From: a virus
IMG/VR virus record: IMGVR_UViG_3300045135_000726
Span: 1-26,565 of that record
Reading direction: 5' to 3' (one strand)
DNA: 26,565 bases
Of the stretch, positions 13,162-21,478 are shown piece after piece; the first letter of the stretch is position 1; each line of letters starts with the position of its first letter. The translations under genes and the position numbers were made by a program. The notes under the pieces are model-generated. The model made no database searches and was not told where the DNA came from. It was given only the letters and a program-made list of their open reading frames with translations.

Positions 13162-15600
13162 TTAGAAAAAGTCTTCGAGACTAGCCTTAGGTTCAGAATC
13201 CCATCCGACTGCATCCAAAATTGGTGTCAGTGGATCAAGGAATGTCTTTTCAAACATTTTATCATAATCAATCGAATTATGCAACCTCAATTCTTTCGGA
13301 AGAGTCATCGGAAATGAAACGACATTTTCTCGAATCGCATTTGGAACTTTCAGATATAAGAACTTGATTTTCTCACCATCCTGAATTCGTTCGTATTTGT
13401 TCGTCAGACCTTCTTTCTTTACGTGATGATTATAAAGTAACGCGCCGCGCACGTGAATAGGAGTACCCTTACCATAGACGGTCTTCCTATCAACCCACTT
13501 AGTGATTTCGGACACACCACGAGGAAACGCAATCTCTTCGGGTGTAAGGTTCTTAAATTGGGACTTAAAGTCAGAAATAAACCGTTGTGTGTCGGATTCG
13601 GTACCTTCTATGATGACTCGAAATATCTCTTTGAACTTATCACGAACGACCTGTGGTGTGCTAGACTTAATTGCTTCGATACCCATCATCTTCAACTTGG
13701 GTTGTGCGTACTGAACACCTTCGTTGTTGTGTACATTCAATATGTATCGTTTCTTTGCCATCCAGATACCACGATCAGCAATCGCTTCTCGTTTCATGAT
13801 CATGCGATTCTCATACGCAGAGGTATCATCCGCCAAGGTCTGGTAGGCCATGTCGAGGACCTTCTCGAAATGGTCTGCACAGATCTTATCTAGAAACTTG
13901 ACTGGATCTTTTGGAGCGAACTTCTCAACCAGAGGTGACATGTTGATATAAACTGAGTCGGTGTCGATCGCAATAACATAATCTTTATCAGTCTCAAGAA
14001 TTTTATTCAGTTCATCGTTGACGGCTTTCTCAGCACATTTGATCGCTCGTTGCCCAGATAGTGTTACACCTTCTGCAATTTTGTGATCGAAATACCGGAA
14101 ATATTTGTTGGCCAACGCACCATAAAGACTATTCATTAGGATCTTGATGGCCATCTGTTGATTATCTAACTGACCAATCATCGTCTCTAATTTCTTCGTA
14201 GGTGCTTTCTCATACTCCTGCTTCAGTTCAAGCATTCGCTTCTTGGTGGAAACACGATTGTCATAGAACTTTCGAATCACCTTGGGAATGATACCCTCGA
14301 AATCTTTTCGAAACATTGCACCGTTGGCACACTTAGAAGTATCCACAGATTCGTCATAACACATCGTTTCGGGTGACATATTATACTGTACAATAATGTT
14401 TGGATACAGAGAGTTCAAGTCAAACGATACCACCCAGTCATGAGCACCAACCATAGGATCTTTTACATAACCACCAACAATCTTACCCGCATCATGATCG
14501 ATCGATGGGCGAGGCGGTATGATGATGTTCTGATCCATCAGTTCGTTATAGATGATCGAATCCCATATCGCAGTTGTACCTAACGCATCACCGTAGTTGG
14601 TCTTTGCACCATACGACATTGTCATTACGAGCGAAATAATACCAATCTCTTGTTCTAGACGCCACACCAATTCAGTATCTTTGATGTTATAGTCAATGAA
14701 CTTCTGATGATCGTGTTTATATAAAGAGTGAAGCGAACCATACTCGTCATATGACAGTTTGCGTTCACCTAGTACAACATGCGCAATATGATCTAACTTG
14801 TAGGACTCTTGTTGCCCATATGTGTTGAGAGTGAACTTCTTGAATAGGTCAAGGTAATCCAATTGCGTGATACCTTCCATATCATAGGCAATCTGGATGC
14901 GGCCGCCCATCGTAGGAATCTTTCTTTCACGAATCAATCCCCACGGCGACATCTGTTTGGTGTGATCTTCACCAATAATCTGATTCATACGATTGATCAG
15001 ATAGGTGAAGTCAAATAGACGTGAGTTCCAACCAGTAGCGACATCAGGATAGTTTGACTTCCACCATCCAAGAAACGACATCAACAGATTCTTCTCGGTC
15101 TCACAATAGAAGTAATCAGCATCATACTCGCATTTGGACATGTCATACTCACCCAAGCCCCACACATAATACTTGTCACTCTGATTATTGCGCAGAGCGA
15201 TTGAGATTATAGGATGCTTTGCTTGTTCTGGTTCGGGAAACCCCTCGTCAGACGCCACCTCGATATCGATATATGCCACATTGATCTGATCATAATCGAA
15301 CTTCACTTCATTGGGAAAATGATTTGAAATGAACTGAGTGACGAAGTTGGACTGCCCATGCACACCAAAGTTGGGTACATCTTCATACTGTTTTATAAAG
15401 TCGGACGCTTCACGCATCGAGTCGAATTCCATCGGTTCGACAGATTTACCATAGAGCGTTTTGTATTTGCCAGTGGCACGTGAAGACTCAACGAAAAGAG
15501 TTGGTCGAAATGGCACACGATGTTGAACACGCTTGCCGCTGTCATACCCACGATAGAGTATTTTGTTCCCATGACGGGTCACATTGGTATAAAATTTCAT
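13162..15600 (-). CDS. 43: DNA polymerase, family B, T4 gp43 type
   Basis: An 812-residue replicative DNA polymerase with proofreading. Exo I is DIE at 112-114, Exo [11 protein letters not shown] around 190-198 and Exo [12 protein letters not shown] near 304. Motif A is DLNSLYPN (394-401), motif B is [13 protein letters not shown] (482-494), and motif C is DTDS (546-549). The C-terminus ends SLEDFF, a clamp-binding peptide like the SLDFLF-type tail of T4 gp43. The length is somewhat below T4's 898. No ribosome site is visible before ATG 15600. A sigma70-type promoter (15607-15635) would start transcription at about the A of the ATG, giving a leaderless mRNA. T4 gp43 controls its own translation through an RBS hairpin; that arrangement is absent here. 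Confidence 0.98.
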   Translation of the reverse strand: MKFYTNVTRHGNKILYRGYDSGKRVQHRVPFRPTLFVESSRATGKYKTLYGKSVEPMEFDSMREASDFIKQYEDVPNFGVHGQSNFVTQFISNHFPNEVKFDYDQINVAYIDIEVASDEGFPEPEQAKHPIISIALRNNQSDKYYVWGLGEYDMSKCEYDADYFYCETEKNLLMSFLGWWKSNYPDVATGWNSRLFDFTYLINRMNQIIGEDHTKQMSPWGLIRERKIPTMGGRIQIAYDMEGITQLDYLDLFKKFTLNTYGQQESYKLDHIAHVVLGERKLSYDEYGSLHSLYKHDHQKFIDYNIKDTELVWRLEQEIGIISLVMTMSYGAKTNYGDALGTTAIWDSIIYNELMDQNIIIPPRPSIDHDAGKIVGGYVKDPMVGAHDWVVSFDLNSLYPNIIVQYNMSPETMCYDESVDTSKCANGAMFRKDFEGIIPKVIRKFYDNRVSTKKRMLELKQEYEKAPTKKLETMIGQLDNQQMAIKILMNSLYGALANKYFRYFDHKIAEGVTLSGQRAIKCAEKAVNDELNKILETDKDYVIAIDTDSVYINMSPLVEKFAPKDPVKFLDKICADHFEKVLDMAYQTLADDTSAYENRMIMKREAIADRGIWMAKKRYILNVHNNEGVQYAQPKLKMMGIEAIKSSTPQVVRDKFKEIFRVIIEGTESDTQRFISDFKSQFKNLTPEEIAFPRGVSEITKWVDRKTVYGKGTPIHVRGALLYNHHVKKEGLTNKYERIQDGEKIKFLYLKVPNAIRENVVSFPMTLPKELRLHNSIDYDKMFEKTFLDPLTPILDAVGWDSEPKASLEDFF

Positions 15601-15606
15601 GTAAGT

Positions 15607-15635
15607 ATAGTATCATTATCGAAGGGGAAAGTCAA
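15607..15635 (-). promoter_or_regulatory. 43: Sigma70-type promoter for gene 43, probably giving leaderless mRNA
   Basis: The minus strand has TTGACT (15635-15630), a 17-base spacer and TACTAT (15612-15607). The start site expected six to eight bases later falls at about 15600, the first base of the ATG of gene 43. Confidence 0.8.
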
Positions 15636-15640
15636 GTGGT

Positions 15641-15665
15641 CCGGAGTTTTTGAGCGGAACTCCGG
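15641..15665 (-). promoter_or_regulatory. 8-bp stem inverted repeat upstream of the gene 43 promoter
   Basis: CCGGAGTT and AACTCCGG are separated by a 9-base loop, 6 bases upstream of the -35 box. No U-run follows on either strand, so it is not a simple terminator. It could be an mRNA 3'-end stabiliser or pause site for the upstream transcript, or an operator for the gene 43 promoter. Confidence 0.55.
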
Positions 15666-15679
15666 TGAAACCGAGTCTC

Positions 15680-15892
15680 TTACAAACCTAGTCTTTTATG
15701 TAGTTCATCCTGCACTACGTCTTGCCCGAACACCATTTGTTCTTCGGTGATCTCGACGTATGAAACAGGTTCTTCTACTGCAAGAACGGTTTGGGTGCGC
15801 ACAGGTGACAGTAGAACTGCGACTACCAGTCCCACCATCAACGTTGCTTGTATTACACCAAATAGTTTTTCTTTATTAGAATTTTGGTCCAT
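15680..15892 (-). CDS. Small membrane-anchored protein (70 aa)
   Basis: A 70-residue protein with a short polar N-terminus and one hydrophobic helix (FGVIQATLMVGLVVAVLL, about 11-28). An acidic periplasm-facing segment (AVEEPVSYVEITEEQ) and a charged end follow, so it is probably a single-pass membrane protein. The ribosome site GGAG before the second of two adjacent ATGs favours ATG 15892, which overlaps the hsp20 stop by one base (ATGATG). It is thus translationally coupled to hsp20 and last in that unit before the hairpin at 15641-15665. Function unknown. Confidence 0.7.
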   Translation of the reverse strand: MDQNSNKEKLFGVIQATLMVGLVVAVLLSPVRTQTVLAVEEPVSYVEITEEQMVFGQDVVQDELHKRLGL

Positions 15893-16329
15893 CATTCTCC
15901 TTCAAGTTCAGATTGTGTGTTGCCAATTGGAATGAAACGGGGACGCTTCTCTTCGGGAAGAACTACTCTCAGGTCAATGACCAGTAGCCCATCCACAAAA
16001 TCTGCTCCATCGACAACGACATGTTCTGATAACCTGAAGGTTCGTGTGAACTTCTTGGCTGAGATTCCTTTGTGAAGAAATTCTCGTTCCTCGTCACCTT
16101 TAGATCCTTGTACGATGAGAATACCATCTTTGACTTCAATCGACAGTTCTTCGCTCTTATAACCAGCCAGCGCAAGTTCAATCGAATAAGTTGTCTCACC
16201 GTGTTTGACCACATTGTGGGGTGGATAGAGTTTGTTGTCTGCCATTTCTGACAGGCGTTCAATCTCATTCCAAACGTGATCGAATCCAATAAAGTGTGAA
16301 CGTGGAAAAGTAAATGCTTTAGTTACCAT
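15892..16329 (-). CDS. hsp20: Small heat-shock protein, Hsp20/alpha-crystallin family
   Basis: A 145-residue small heat-shock protein of the type carried by marine T4-like phages. The alpha-crystallin domain (about 40-130) contains TYSIELALAGYKSEELSIEV and LIVQGSK. The FLHKGISAKKFTRTFRLSEHV loop and the 'a.f.dGlL.I.l' strand VDGADFVDGLLVIDL are typical, and the C-terminal IPIG segment resembles the I-x-I/V oligomerisation motif. It probably holds unfolding phage or host proteins in a foldable state. Start ATG 16329 has a strong GGAGGT ribosome site. A T4-type late promoter (TATAAATA, 16404-16397) lies about 70 bases upstream, so expression is probably late. Confidence 0.95.
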   Translation of the reverse strand: MVTKAFTFPRSHFIGFDHVWNEIERLSEMADNKLYPPHNVVKHGETTYSIELALAGYKSEELSIEVKDGILIVQGSKGDEEREFLHKGISAKKFTRTFRLSEHVVVDGADFVDGLLVIDLRVVLPEEKRPRFIPIGNTQSELEGE

Positions 16330-16396
16330 AACGGTACCTCCATTGATTATGCAAGGTTGTGTTGTATATGCGACCGGACCACCCGCATCGCACGTC

Positions 16397-16404
16397 TATT
16401 TATA
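16397..16404 (-). promoter_or_regulatory. T4-type late promoter upstream of hsp20
   Basis: TATAAATA on the minus strand, the exact T4 late -10 sequence read by the gp55 sigma factor, about 70 bases before the hsp20 ATG. It overlaps the stop codon of the 42-residue gene. Confidence 0.7.
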
Positions 16405-16528
16405 CACGATTAATATAATATCTGTAAAGTTTTACATAAAATTTAAAACGAATCGGTTCGTGTTTGGGATCAGGTAAATCACCAAACATCTCATGCATTC
16501 GCCTTATATGTTCTTGAACTTCTATCAT
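16400..16528 (-). CDS. Very small hypothetical protein (42 aa)
   Basis: A 42-codon frame beginning MIEVQEHIRRMHEMFGDLPD and ending with an aromatic, basic segment (RFKFYVKLYRYYINRV). The composition is protein-like and resembles short genes next to hsp20 in marine T4-like phages. The same frame stays open 31 codons further upstream, but those residues look non-coding. The ribosome site is weak (AGAGA about 9 bases upstream), and the promoter of the divergent plus-strand gene overlaps the start. Supported only moderately. Confidence 0.5.
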   Translation of the reverse strand: MIEVQEHIRRMHEMFGDLPDPKHEPIRFKFYVKLYRYYINRV

Positions 16529-16529
16529 G

Positions 16530-16537
16530 TATAAATA
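16530..16537 (+). promoter_or_regulatory. T4-type late promoter for the plus-strand secreted protein
   Basis: TATAAATA on the plus strand, 85 bases before ATG 16622. Expected transcription starts near 16544, at the foot of the inverted repeat 16546-16561. This explains how the one plus-strand gene is transcribed. Confidence 0.65.
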
Positions 16538-16545
16538 TCTCTGAG

Positions 16546-16561
16546 TGTCACAAAAGTGACA
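16546..16561 (+). promoter_or_regulatory. Inverted repeat at the 5' end of the plus-strand transcript
   Basis: TGTCAC-AAAA-GTGACA, a perfect 6-bp stem with a 4-base loop, directly at the predicted start of the late transcript. It may be an mRNA-stabilising 5' hairpin or a binding site in the divergent control region. Confidence 0.5.
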
Positions 16562-16621
16562 TGTAACTGTAATATAACGCTGAGAAGCGATAAGGCGTCG
16601 AGATGACGCAAGGAGAAACAT

Positions 16622-16936
16622 ATGAAACTCAAAGACAGATTCATTCTGTTTGCACCTATGGTGTTGATTTTATCAATGGTATGTGCATCGACATACGCAT
16701 TCGTTCCAAAGAAAAACTTTTTGAATGATGCGTTTCTTACCGAAAATACGGTCTATCTCAAAGACAAAGAAAACAATCAGTGGCAATTAACCGCAGACTG
16801 TAACTTTGATCTAAAACTCTCGGACAGACCTGAAGTGACAATACACTCAAGAACGGTCCGAGAGGGTGTAAGAGTAACCATACGAACCGAGAACAATCTA
16901 AAAAGTTGTCGGGTCGATTCGTTGGTCAAACTCTAG
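16622..16936 (+). CDS. Small secreted protein with one predicted disulfide (104 aa)
   Basis: The only convincing plus-strand gene. The 104-residue product has a classical Sec signal peptide: basic MKLKDR, hydrophobic FILFAPMVLILSMVC, then ASTYA followed by FVPKK, with likely cleavage after residue 26. The mature part has exactly two cysteines (C60, C96), suitable for one periplasmic disulfide, and a beta-rich, basic sequence (PEVTIHSRTVREGVRVTIRT). AAGGAG lies seven bases before ATG 16622, and a late promoter lies upstream. The TAG stop shares a CTAG palindrome with the stop of the convergent regA. I do not recognise the family. A role at the periplasm or outer membrane late in infection (lysis, superinfection exclusion) is only inferred. 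Confidence 0.85.
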   Translation: MKLKDRFILFAPMVLILSMVCASTYAFVPKKNFLNDAFLTENTVYLKDKENNQWQLTADCNFDLKLSDRPEVTIHSRTVREGVRVTIRTENNLKSCRVDSLVKL

Positions 16937-17340
16937 GATTTATTTCCAATATTGTACTTGGGACAGAGTTCCCACTCATTCTTGTCTCGATGAGCGATGA
17001 TCTTGACTTGTCTCAGCGGAGCACATTGGGCTACCTGAGACTTGTCCACAATCTGAACCAATCCCCAATCTGCTAGTAAAGTCGCAATCGTGTTACGTCG
17101 AAGAATATCGTTCTCCTCTAGGTTAGATTTTTTACCGTCCAATAAAAATAGTTCTTTAAAGTGTACGATGAAGTACCTGCCCTGCTTATGAAGAATATGG
17201 CAAGATTGAAATAATTTCTTCTCCTTCCTTGAAGCCACACCCATGCGCGTCAGTGTTTCACGCACTTTCAAGAAGTCGTCTGGCTCCAGTAATGTTACTT
17301 CTAGCATGTCTGCTGATGTCCAAATTTTGTTGTATTCCAC
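16933..17340 (-). CDS. regA: RegA translational repressor
   Basis: A 135-residue homologue of T4 RegA, the RNA-binding repressor that blocks ribosome-binding sites of early phage mRNAs. The match is clear: EVTLLEPDDFLKVRETLTRM, then QSCHILHKQGRYFIVHFKEL, LLADWGLVQIV, and the terminal EWELCPKYNIGN, all close to the T4 protein. I start at GTG 17340 because AAAGGA stands about 8 bases upstream. The T4-like start would be ATG 17307 (MLEVTLL), but it has no visible ribosome site. The gene has separated slightly from 62, with a 131-base gap carrying a possible late promoter at 17429-17436. Its own regulatory targets cannot be read here. Confidence 0.95.
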   Translation of the reverse strand: MEYNKIWTSADMLEVTLLEPDDFLKVRETLTRMGVASRKEKKLFQSCHILHKQGRYFIVHFKELFLLDGKKSNLEENDILRRNTIATLLADWGLVQIVDKSQVAQCAPLRQVKIIAHRDKNEWELCPKYNIGNKS

Positions 17341-17428
17341 GTGTTAGATCCTTTTATTAGTATTTTTTAGTGATCGAGGAAATCGTGTTTGAAAGGACAA
17401 ATTCGTTATCATCTCATTTCTCATAATA

Positions 17429-17436
17429 TATTTATA
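17429..17436 (-). promoter_or_regulatory. Possible T4-type late promoter upstream of regA
   Basis: TATAAATA on the minus strand in the 131-base gap between 62 and regA, about 90 bases before the regA start. A second ATAAATA-like sequence (within 17441-17452) lies just upstream. The gap is AT-rich and otherwise holds no convincing gene. Confidence 0.5.
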
Positions 17437-17471
17437 TCACCCTATTTATCCAAAAATTGAAACGCTATGAT

Positions 17472-17852
17472 CTATTTAGTTTTACCACCTTTACACATCT
17501 TCTCGCGAAGATGTTGTAGTTGTTCGGGTGTCAGTAGCGTTAGTGCTTGTCTGGCCTTATCGTTGCTGTAACCATAATACTCTTTTATAGTTTCAACATC
17601 GTTCTCTACATCGGGTTTGATCCACTTAGAGAACCTTTTTCGCTTCCGCACTATATTTAGTAAAAAATGAAATTGTAACTTGTTATCAACCAAATGGTAT
17701 TGATTCATCAGGTTGGCACAAGCGATGGTGTCAGGGAAGTAAGATAGTGAACGATTCACCATAAAAGCCGCATAGGACTTCTCATGTAAATCGTCCACCA
17801 TTATATCTTTCTTACCGTAATTGATCTCGTTAACATAATCGAATGGATTCAT
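17472..17852 (-). CDS. 62: Clamp loader small subunit, gp62
   Basis: A 126-residue homologue of the gp62 subunit, which with four gp44 subunits loads the gp45 sliding clamp. The N-terminal NPFDYVNEINYGKKDIMVDD and then YAAFMVNRSLSYFPDTI are the conserved gp62 core of marine T4-like phages, followed by LQFHFLLNIVRKRKRFSKW. T4 gp62 is longer (187), so this is the short form seen in marine relatives. ATG 17852 shares one base with the stop of 44 (TAATG), as expected for coupled synthesis of a complex made in fixed ratio. Confidence 0.93.
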   Translation of the reverse strand: MNPFDYVNEINYGKKDIMVDDLHEKSYAAFMVNRSLSYFPDTIACANLMNQYHLVDNKLQFHFLLNIVRKRKRFSKWIKPDVENDVETIKEYYGYSNDKARQALTLLTPEQLQHLREKMCKGGKTK

Positions 17853-18790
17853 TACGAGAACTCCACATTCGCCATGATCTCAGTCATACACGCAACGATG
17901 TTAACCTCGTGATCAGCCACGAACGCATCTTTATACTGATAATCGGCTAGTATTAAGACGAGTTGTGGGACCGAAGCGGGTGCTACATTATCCATCATGC
18001 GATCGTAGATCCCACGAAAGATCGCCGCAGTATCAACATCGACATTATCAACAACCCACTTGCGCATCTTCTTGAAGTTTTTATCTTTCAAAGCATCAAA
18101 AAGAATCTTGTAGTTGTCGTTTTCTTCGTTATTGAGAACCGTAGACAACAACTGACCACCGATAGAGTATCGTTGGCACTCATTGATCACTCGACGCCAA
18201 TCTGGAGCGTGTTTCATAATCAACTGTGCAATCAGGTCTTTGTTGTAACTCACACCCTCTTCATCAAGAATAGAGAACATGCGCTTCATGAACTGTGCAC
18301 AAAGAGACTGTATCTCTTTTTTCGACGCATTGAATTCATACACGCCACATCGTGAGTGTAGAGGTTCAATGATACGATTCTTGAAATTACAAGTAAGAAT
18401 GAATCGGCAGTTATTCGAAAACTCTTCGATAAAACCACGCAGAGCGGGCTGTGTCGATTGAGGATTCAAATAATCTGCCTCATCAAGGATGACGACTTTG
18501 ACATCACCACCCAGTGACACACTCGAAGCAAATCGTTTGATTTTACCCCGAAGTGTATCGATGTTACCCTCTTCAGAACCGTTGACGACAATGTAGTCAT
18601 AACCAAGTTCATCACAGATTGCTCGGGCAACTGTTGTTTTACCAAGACCGGCAGTACCAGTGAAAAGCATATTGGGCAGTTCACCAGACTTGACGATATT
18701 GGTAAAAGTCTCTTTAAGAGATTTTGGTAGAATAGTATCTTCTACCTTGCGAGGTCTGTATCGTTCCACCCATAAAAAATCGTTTGACAT
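17852..18790 (-). CDS. 44: Clamp loader large subunit, gp44 (AAA+ ATPase)
   Basis: A 312-residue AAA+ clamp loader subunit. It begins MSNDFLWVERYRPRKVEDTI, a typical clamp-loader N-terminus. Walker A is GTAGLGKTT (45-53), Walker B is VVILDEADYL near residue 98, and the arginine-finger motif is EPLHSRCGVYEF. T4 gp44 has 319 residues, so it is full length. I chose ATG 18790, with GGAG six bases upstream, over an earlier in-frame start that would add 11 hydrophobic residues. It works with gp62, gp45 and the polymerase, and the loaded clamp also serves late transcription with gp55. Confidence 0.97.
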   Translation of the reverse strand: MSNDFLWVERYRPRKVEDTILPKSLKETFTNIVKSGELPNMLFTGTAGLGKTTVARAICDELGYDYIVVNGSEEGNIDTLRGKIKRFASSVSLGGDVKVVILDEADYLNPQSTQPALRGFIEEFSNNCRFILTCNFKNRIIEPLHSRCGVYEFNASKKEIQSLCAQFMKRMFSILDEEGVSYNKDLIAQLIMKHAPDWRRVINECQRYSIGGQLLSTVLNNEENDNYKILFDALKDKNFKKMRKWVVDNVDVDTAAIFRGIYDRMMDNVAPASVPQLVLILADYQYKDAFVADHEVNIVACMTEIMANVEFS

Positions 18791-18844
18791 AATCACTCCG
18801 TAACATAATAAAAAAAAATTCAAATATGGTGATTACATCACAAT
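18791..18844 (-). other. Short AT-rich gap upstream of gene 44
   Basis: The minus strand contains GTGAT-GTA-ATCAC, a small hairpin, followed after about ten bases by a run of nine T residues and then the ribosome site of gene 44. The hairpin and T-run are not adjacent, so termination is doubtful. Attenuation or a site for translational control is possible. Confidence 0.35.
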
Positions 18845-19030
18845 TTATTCATCGATGTTAGAGCTCTGTGCGTCCTCTACCATTTGAATTAACTGCACAC
18901 ACTGATCACGCAACTGGCCAATAGTGGCTAATTCTTCACCACGAAAACCACCACGTGATGCGATTGTGTCAACAACTGCAACCGCACTTCGTGCAACACG
19001 ATTTGTTAGATCAACCATTTCTTCATTCAT
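18845..19030 (-). CDS. Small hypothetical helical protein between 45 and 44 (61 aa)
   Basis: A 61-residue, mostly helical protein: MNEEMVDLTNRVARSAVAVV, a Gly-rich turn (ASRGGFRGEE), then a second helix (LATIGQLRDQCVQLIQMVED). A helical hairpin is likely. ATG 19030 has GGAGAG seven bases upstream and lies three bases after the gene 45 stop. T4 has rpbA near this place, but the proteins are not obviously related. Its conserved position suggests a role linked to the clamp or RNA polymerase, without direct evidence. Confidence 0.75.
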   Translation of the reverse strand: MNEEMVDLTNRVARSAVAVVDTIASRGGFRGEELATIGQLRDQCVQLIQMVEDAQSSNIDE

Positions 19031-19033
19031 TAT

Positions 19034-19708
19034 TTACTCTCCGTAAGTACTAGTTTTTTCAAGTGCACACCAGTATTCAATACTGGTTTCTTTATTCACA
19101 AAATGTGAAATCAGTTTAGAGGATATTGAAACCTCATAATCTCCATCAATCATTTTCAAGTTCGAAATGTTGAAAACAAAGTTGAAGGTCTTCTCTTCTG
19201 CATCACCATCGATCTCGATAGAAAACGCATTAGAAGTTTTATCCTCATTATCTATAACAGATAATACCATCGCAGTCCCATCATACGAAACAGACATTGT
19301 ACCATGACCAAGGACCGACGATGCTCGTTTGATTCGAGAAAAAGTCTCTCGATCCAAAGTGAACTTAACCTCACATTCAGGCATTATAATATCTTTTGTC
19401 GGTTTTGTCAATATGTCAGGGTCCGAATAAAAGTATTTAATCTTTGATCGCCCTGAACTATCCGAAATAAACAGATTGTTTTCATCGAAGGACAAACGAG
19501 GATTGCTCACCAATCCAAGGACATTTAGAAACTCACCGAGGTCATAGATACCAAATGACTTGGGGAACTCTACATCAAGGGATGCGCTACTCAGAACAGT
19601 CTTAGCCTCAGATACAGTCTTGACTTTGTTACCTTCCTCGATAACAATGTTTGGGTTAATTGTCGCATAGTTCTTCAGAACAGACAAGGTTTTTTCAGTT
19701 AATTCCAT
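19034..19708 (-). CDS. 45: Sliding clamp, gp45
   Basis: A 224-residue homologue of the trimeric T4 sliding clamp, which holds gp43 on DNA and, with gp55, activates late transcription. It matches T4 gp45 (228 residues) along its length: LSVLKNYATINPNIVIEEGN at the N-terminus, FGIYDLGEFLNVLGLV (51-67), a central ISDSSGRSKIKYFYSDPDI, and FNFVFNISNLKMIDGDYEV near the end. It has its own sigma70-type promoter (19744-19772), whose -35 overlaps the stop of gene 46. Start ATG 19708 has an AGGA ribosome site. Confidence 0.96.
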   Translation of the reverse strand: MELTEKTLSVLKNYATINPNIVIEEGNKVKTVSEAKTVLSSASLDVEFPKSFGIYDLGEFLNVLGLVSNPRLSFDENNLFISDSSGRSKIKYFYSDPDILTKPTKDIIMPECEVKFTLDRETFSRIKRASSVLGHGTMSVSYDGTAMVLSVIDNEDKTSNAFSIEIDGDAEEKTFNFVFNISNLKMIDGDYEVSISSKLISHFVNKETSIEYWCALEKTSTYGE

Positions 19709-19743
19709 AATAATGTCCTATAGTTTTTACAGTTGATGTACCT

Positions 19744-19772
19744 ATTGTACATAAGATTAAACAGTTTGTCAA
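19744..19772 (-). promoter_or_regulatory. Strong sigma70-type promoter for gene 45
   Basis: The minus strand has consensus TTGACA (19772-19767), 17 bases and TACAAT (19749-19744), preceded by TG (extended -10). The TGA stop of gene 46 is part of the -35 box. It would give strong separate expression of the clamp and the downstream clamp-loader genes. Confidence 0.88.
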
Positions 19773-21478
19773 CCAATTTTTGAGAAATTTTTCGATTTAA
19801 CAAATTCGATTTTCGAGTCGAACTTACCTTCTAACAACTCACCTTTGTGAGATATAATGAAAACACTTGTATCTTCGTCGAGTGTATCCAAGATTTGTGT
19901 AAGGTTATCCACACCTTCCGCATCAAGAGACGAATCAAAAGTCTCATCAAGAATCAACAGATTTGTTGCTACCGAATTCTTCATTTTGGCCACCTGTCTC
20001 CAAGTGAACAGGAGAGCCAAATCGATGCGTTGTTTCTCGCCTTCTGAAAACGAATCATATGAAAATGCGTCACGGTGTCGAGACTTGATCGTTTCCTTGA
20101 ATGTGTCGTCTAGGTGGAAAGACACAAAGAAGTCGAGCACTTGGAGATACTTGTTGACAAGATTATTGATCACAGGCAGATATTGCTTGATGATCTTGGT
20201 CTTGATACCCGTATCTTTCAACAGTTCGGTAATGACTGCATTGTATGCACCGTCATCTACCAGTTGCATTCTCTCATCGGTCAATGCAATTTTAGTCTCA
20301 GTGTATTTGTCAAGTTGTTCTAATGACTCATCGACGTTACCAGTTTCTTCGTCCACTCGTTGGATCTCTTCCTGCAATCGAGTGATACGTGACTGTACCT
20401 GATTGATCTCAACGTTGATCTCGTACTCAGCACGAATCTGATCTTGAATCTTTTCGAGTTGTTCGTTTACACTAGCCAGTTGTTCGTTGAACTGCTCGAT
20501 TTTTGAGTTTGCTTCTTTTCGTCCCTGTTCGAACTGGTCAAACTTTGATCGGGCTGATTGTGTTTTCTCCGATTTAAGTTCTTCTCCAATACCTTGATCA
20601 CAGGTGGGACACGTGTCGTTACTTTCATAAAACTTTATCTCTTTCTGTAACTCTTTCTGTTTGATCTTGAATTGGTGGTCATACTTTTCAATTTCTCGGA
20701 GTTTTCGATTGAGTGATTCGATCTCCAGTTTATAACTTTCAGATTCGCTCTCTTGGATCCCACTCTTCTTTTTCTCCAAAGCATCAATCTGTACAGTACA
20801 ATCTTGAATTTCTGCCAGTCGGTCAGAACGTTGTGCTTTGGCGAGATTCTGTAACTTCTGAACATATTTTTGTTGAGTACTGATCTTTTCATTTATCAAT
20901 TCCAGTTCACTACGGTTTGCTCGATCACGTTCTTTGAGAATAGATACACGTTCTTTCAGAATACCATTCATCTTTGAGAAGACGTTGATATCCAACAGAT
21001 CTTCGATCACTTCACGACGATGCTGTGCAGGCAGTTGCATGAACGGAATAAACGAACTGCTACCCAGTACAACGATCTGGTGAAACGATTTATGATTTAG
21101 TTTCAGAATGTTCTGTTCGAGAAGTTTCTGATACTCTTTGTTATGACTGTCTTGATTGACCAGTGTACCGTCTTTCCATATCTCAAACTTATTGGGTTTG
21201 ACACCTCGTACAATCTTATACTTTGACGGACCAATCTCAAACTCGACTTCAACAACCATTGCTTTGTTATTGATAGAGTTTACTAATTGGGCTTTCGTAA
21301 TGTTACGATGTGCCTTTCCAAAAAGGGCAAATGACAACGCATCGAGCATTGTCGATTTGCCAGCACCGTTCTGACCTACGACCAGTGTGGACCTAGAACG
21401 GTTGAGAGAGATTTCTGTAAAGTTATCACCCGTAGACAAGAAGTTACGGTATCGAAGATCTGTAAAACGTATTGTCAT
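19769..21478 (-). CDS. 46: Recombination endonuclease subunit gp46 (SbcC/Rad50 type)
   Basis: A 569-residue SMC-like ATPase that with gp47 forms the phage Mre11-Rad50-type nuclease for end resection and host-DNA breakdown. Walker A is GQNGAGKST (35-43). The middle (about 175-400) is long coiled coil, interrupted by the zinc hook CPTC (290-293). The C-terminal lobe has the signature FSEGEKQRIDLALLF and Walker B LLILDETFDSSLD. The length is close to T4 gp46 (560). It overlaps gene 47 by four bases (ATGA), matching the fixed stoichiometry of the complex. Confidence 0.97.
   Translation of the reverse strand: MTIRFTDLRYRNFLSTGDNFTEISLNRSRSTLVVGQNGAGKSTMLDALSFALFGKAHRNITKAQLVNSINNKAMVVEVEFEIGPSKYKIVRGVKPNKFEIWKDGTLVNQDSHNKEYQKLLEQNILKLNHKSFHQIVVLGSSSFIPFMQLPAQHRREVIEDLLDINVFSKMNGILKERVSILKERDRANRSELELINEKISTQQKYVQKLQNLAKAQRSDRLAEIQDCTVQIDALEKKKSGIQESESESYKLEIESLNRKLREIEKYDHQFKIKQKELQKEIKFYESNDTCPTCDQGIGEELKSEKTQSARSKFDQFEQGRKEANSKIEQFNEQLASVNEQLEKIQDQIRAEYEINVEINQVQSRITRLQEEIQRVDEETGNVDESLEQLDKYTETKIALTDERMQLVDDGAYNAVITELLKDTGIKTKIIKQYLPVINNLVNKYLQVLDFFVSFHLDDTFKETIKSRHRDAFSYDSFSEGEKQRIDLALLFTWRQVAKMKNSVATNLLILDETFDSSLDAEGVDNLTQILDTLDEDTSVFIISHKGELLEGKFDSKIEFVKSKNFSKIG

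Noticed and set aside
19857-20402. Plus-strand frame of 181 codons opposite gene 46
   Set aside because: Antisense to a fully conserved coiled-coil ATPase gene; Ser-rich sequence typical of a reverse-strand shadow.
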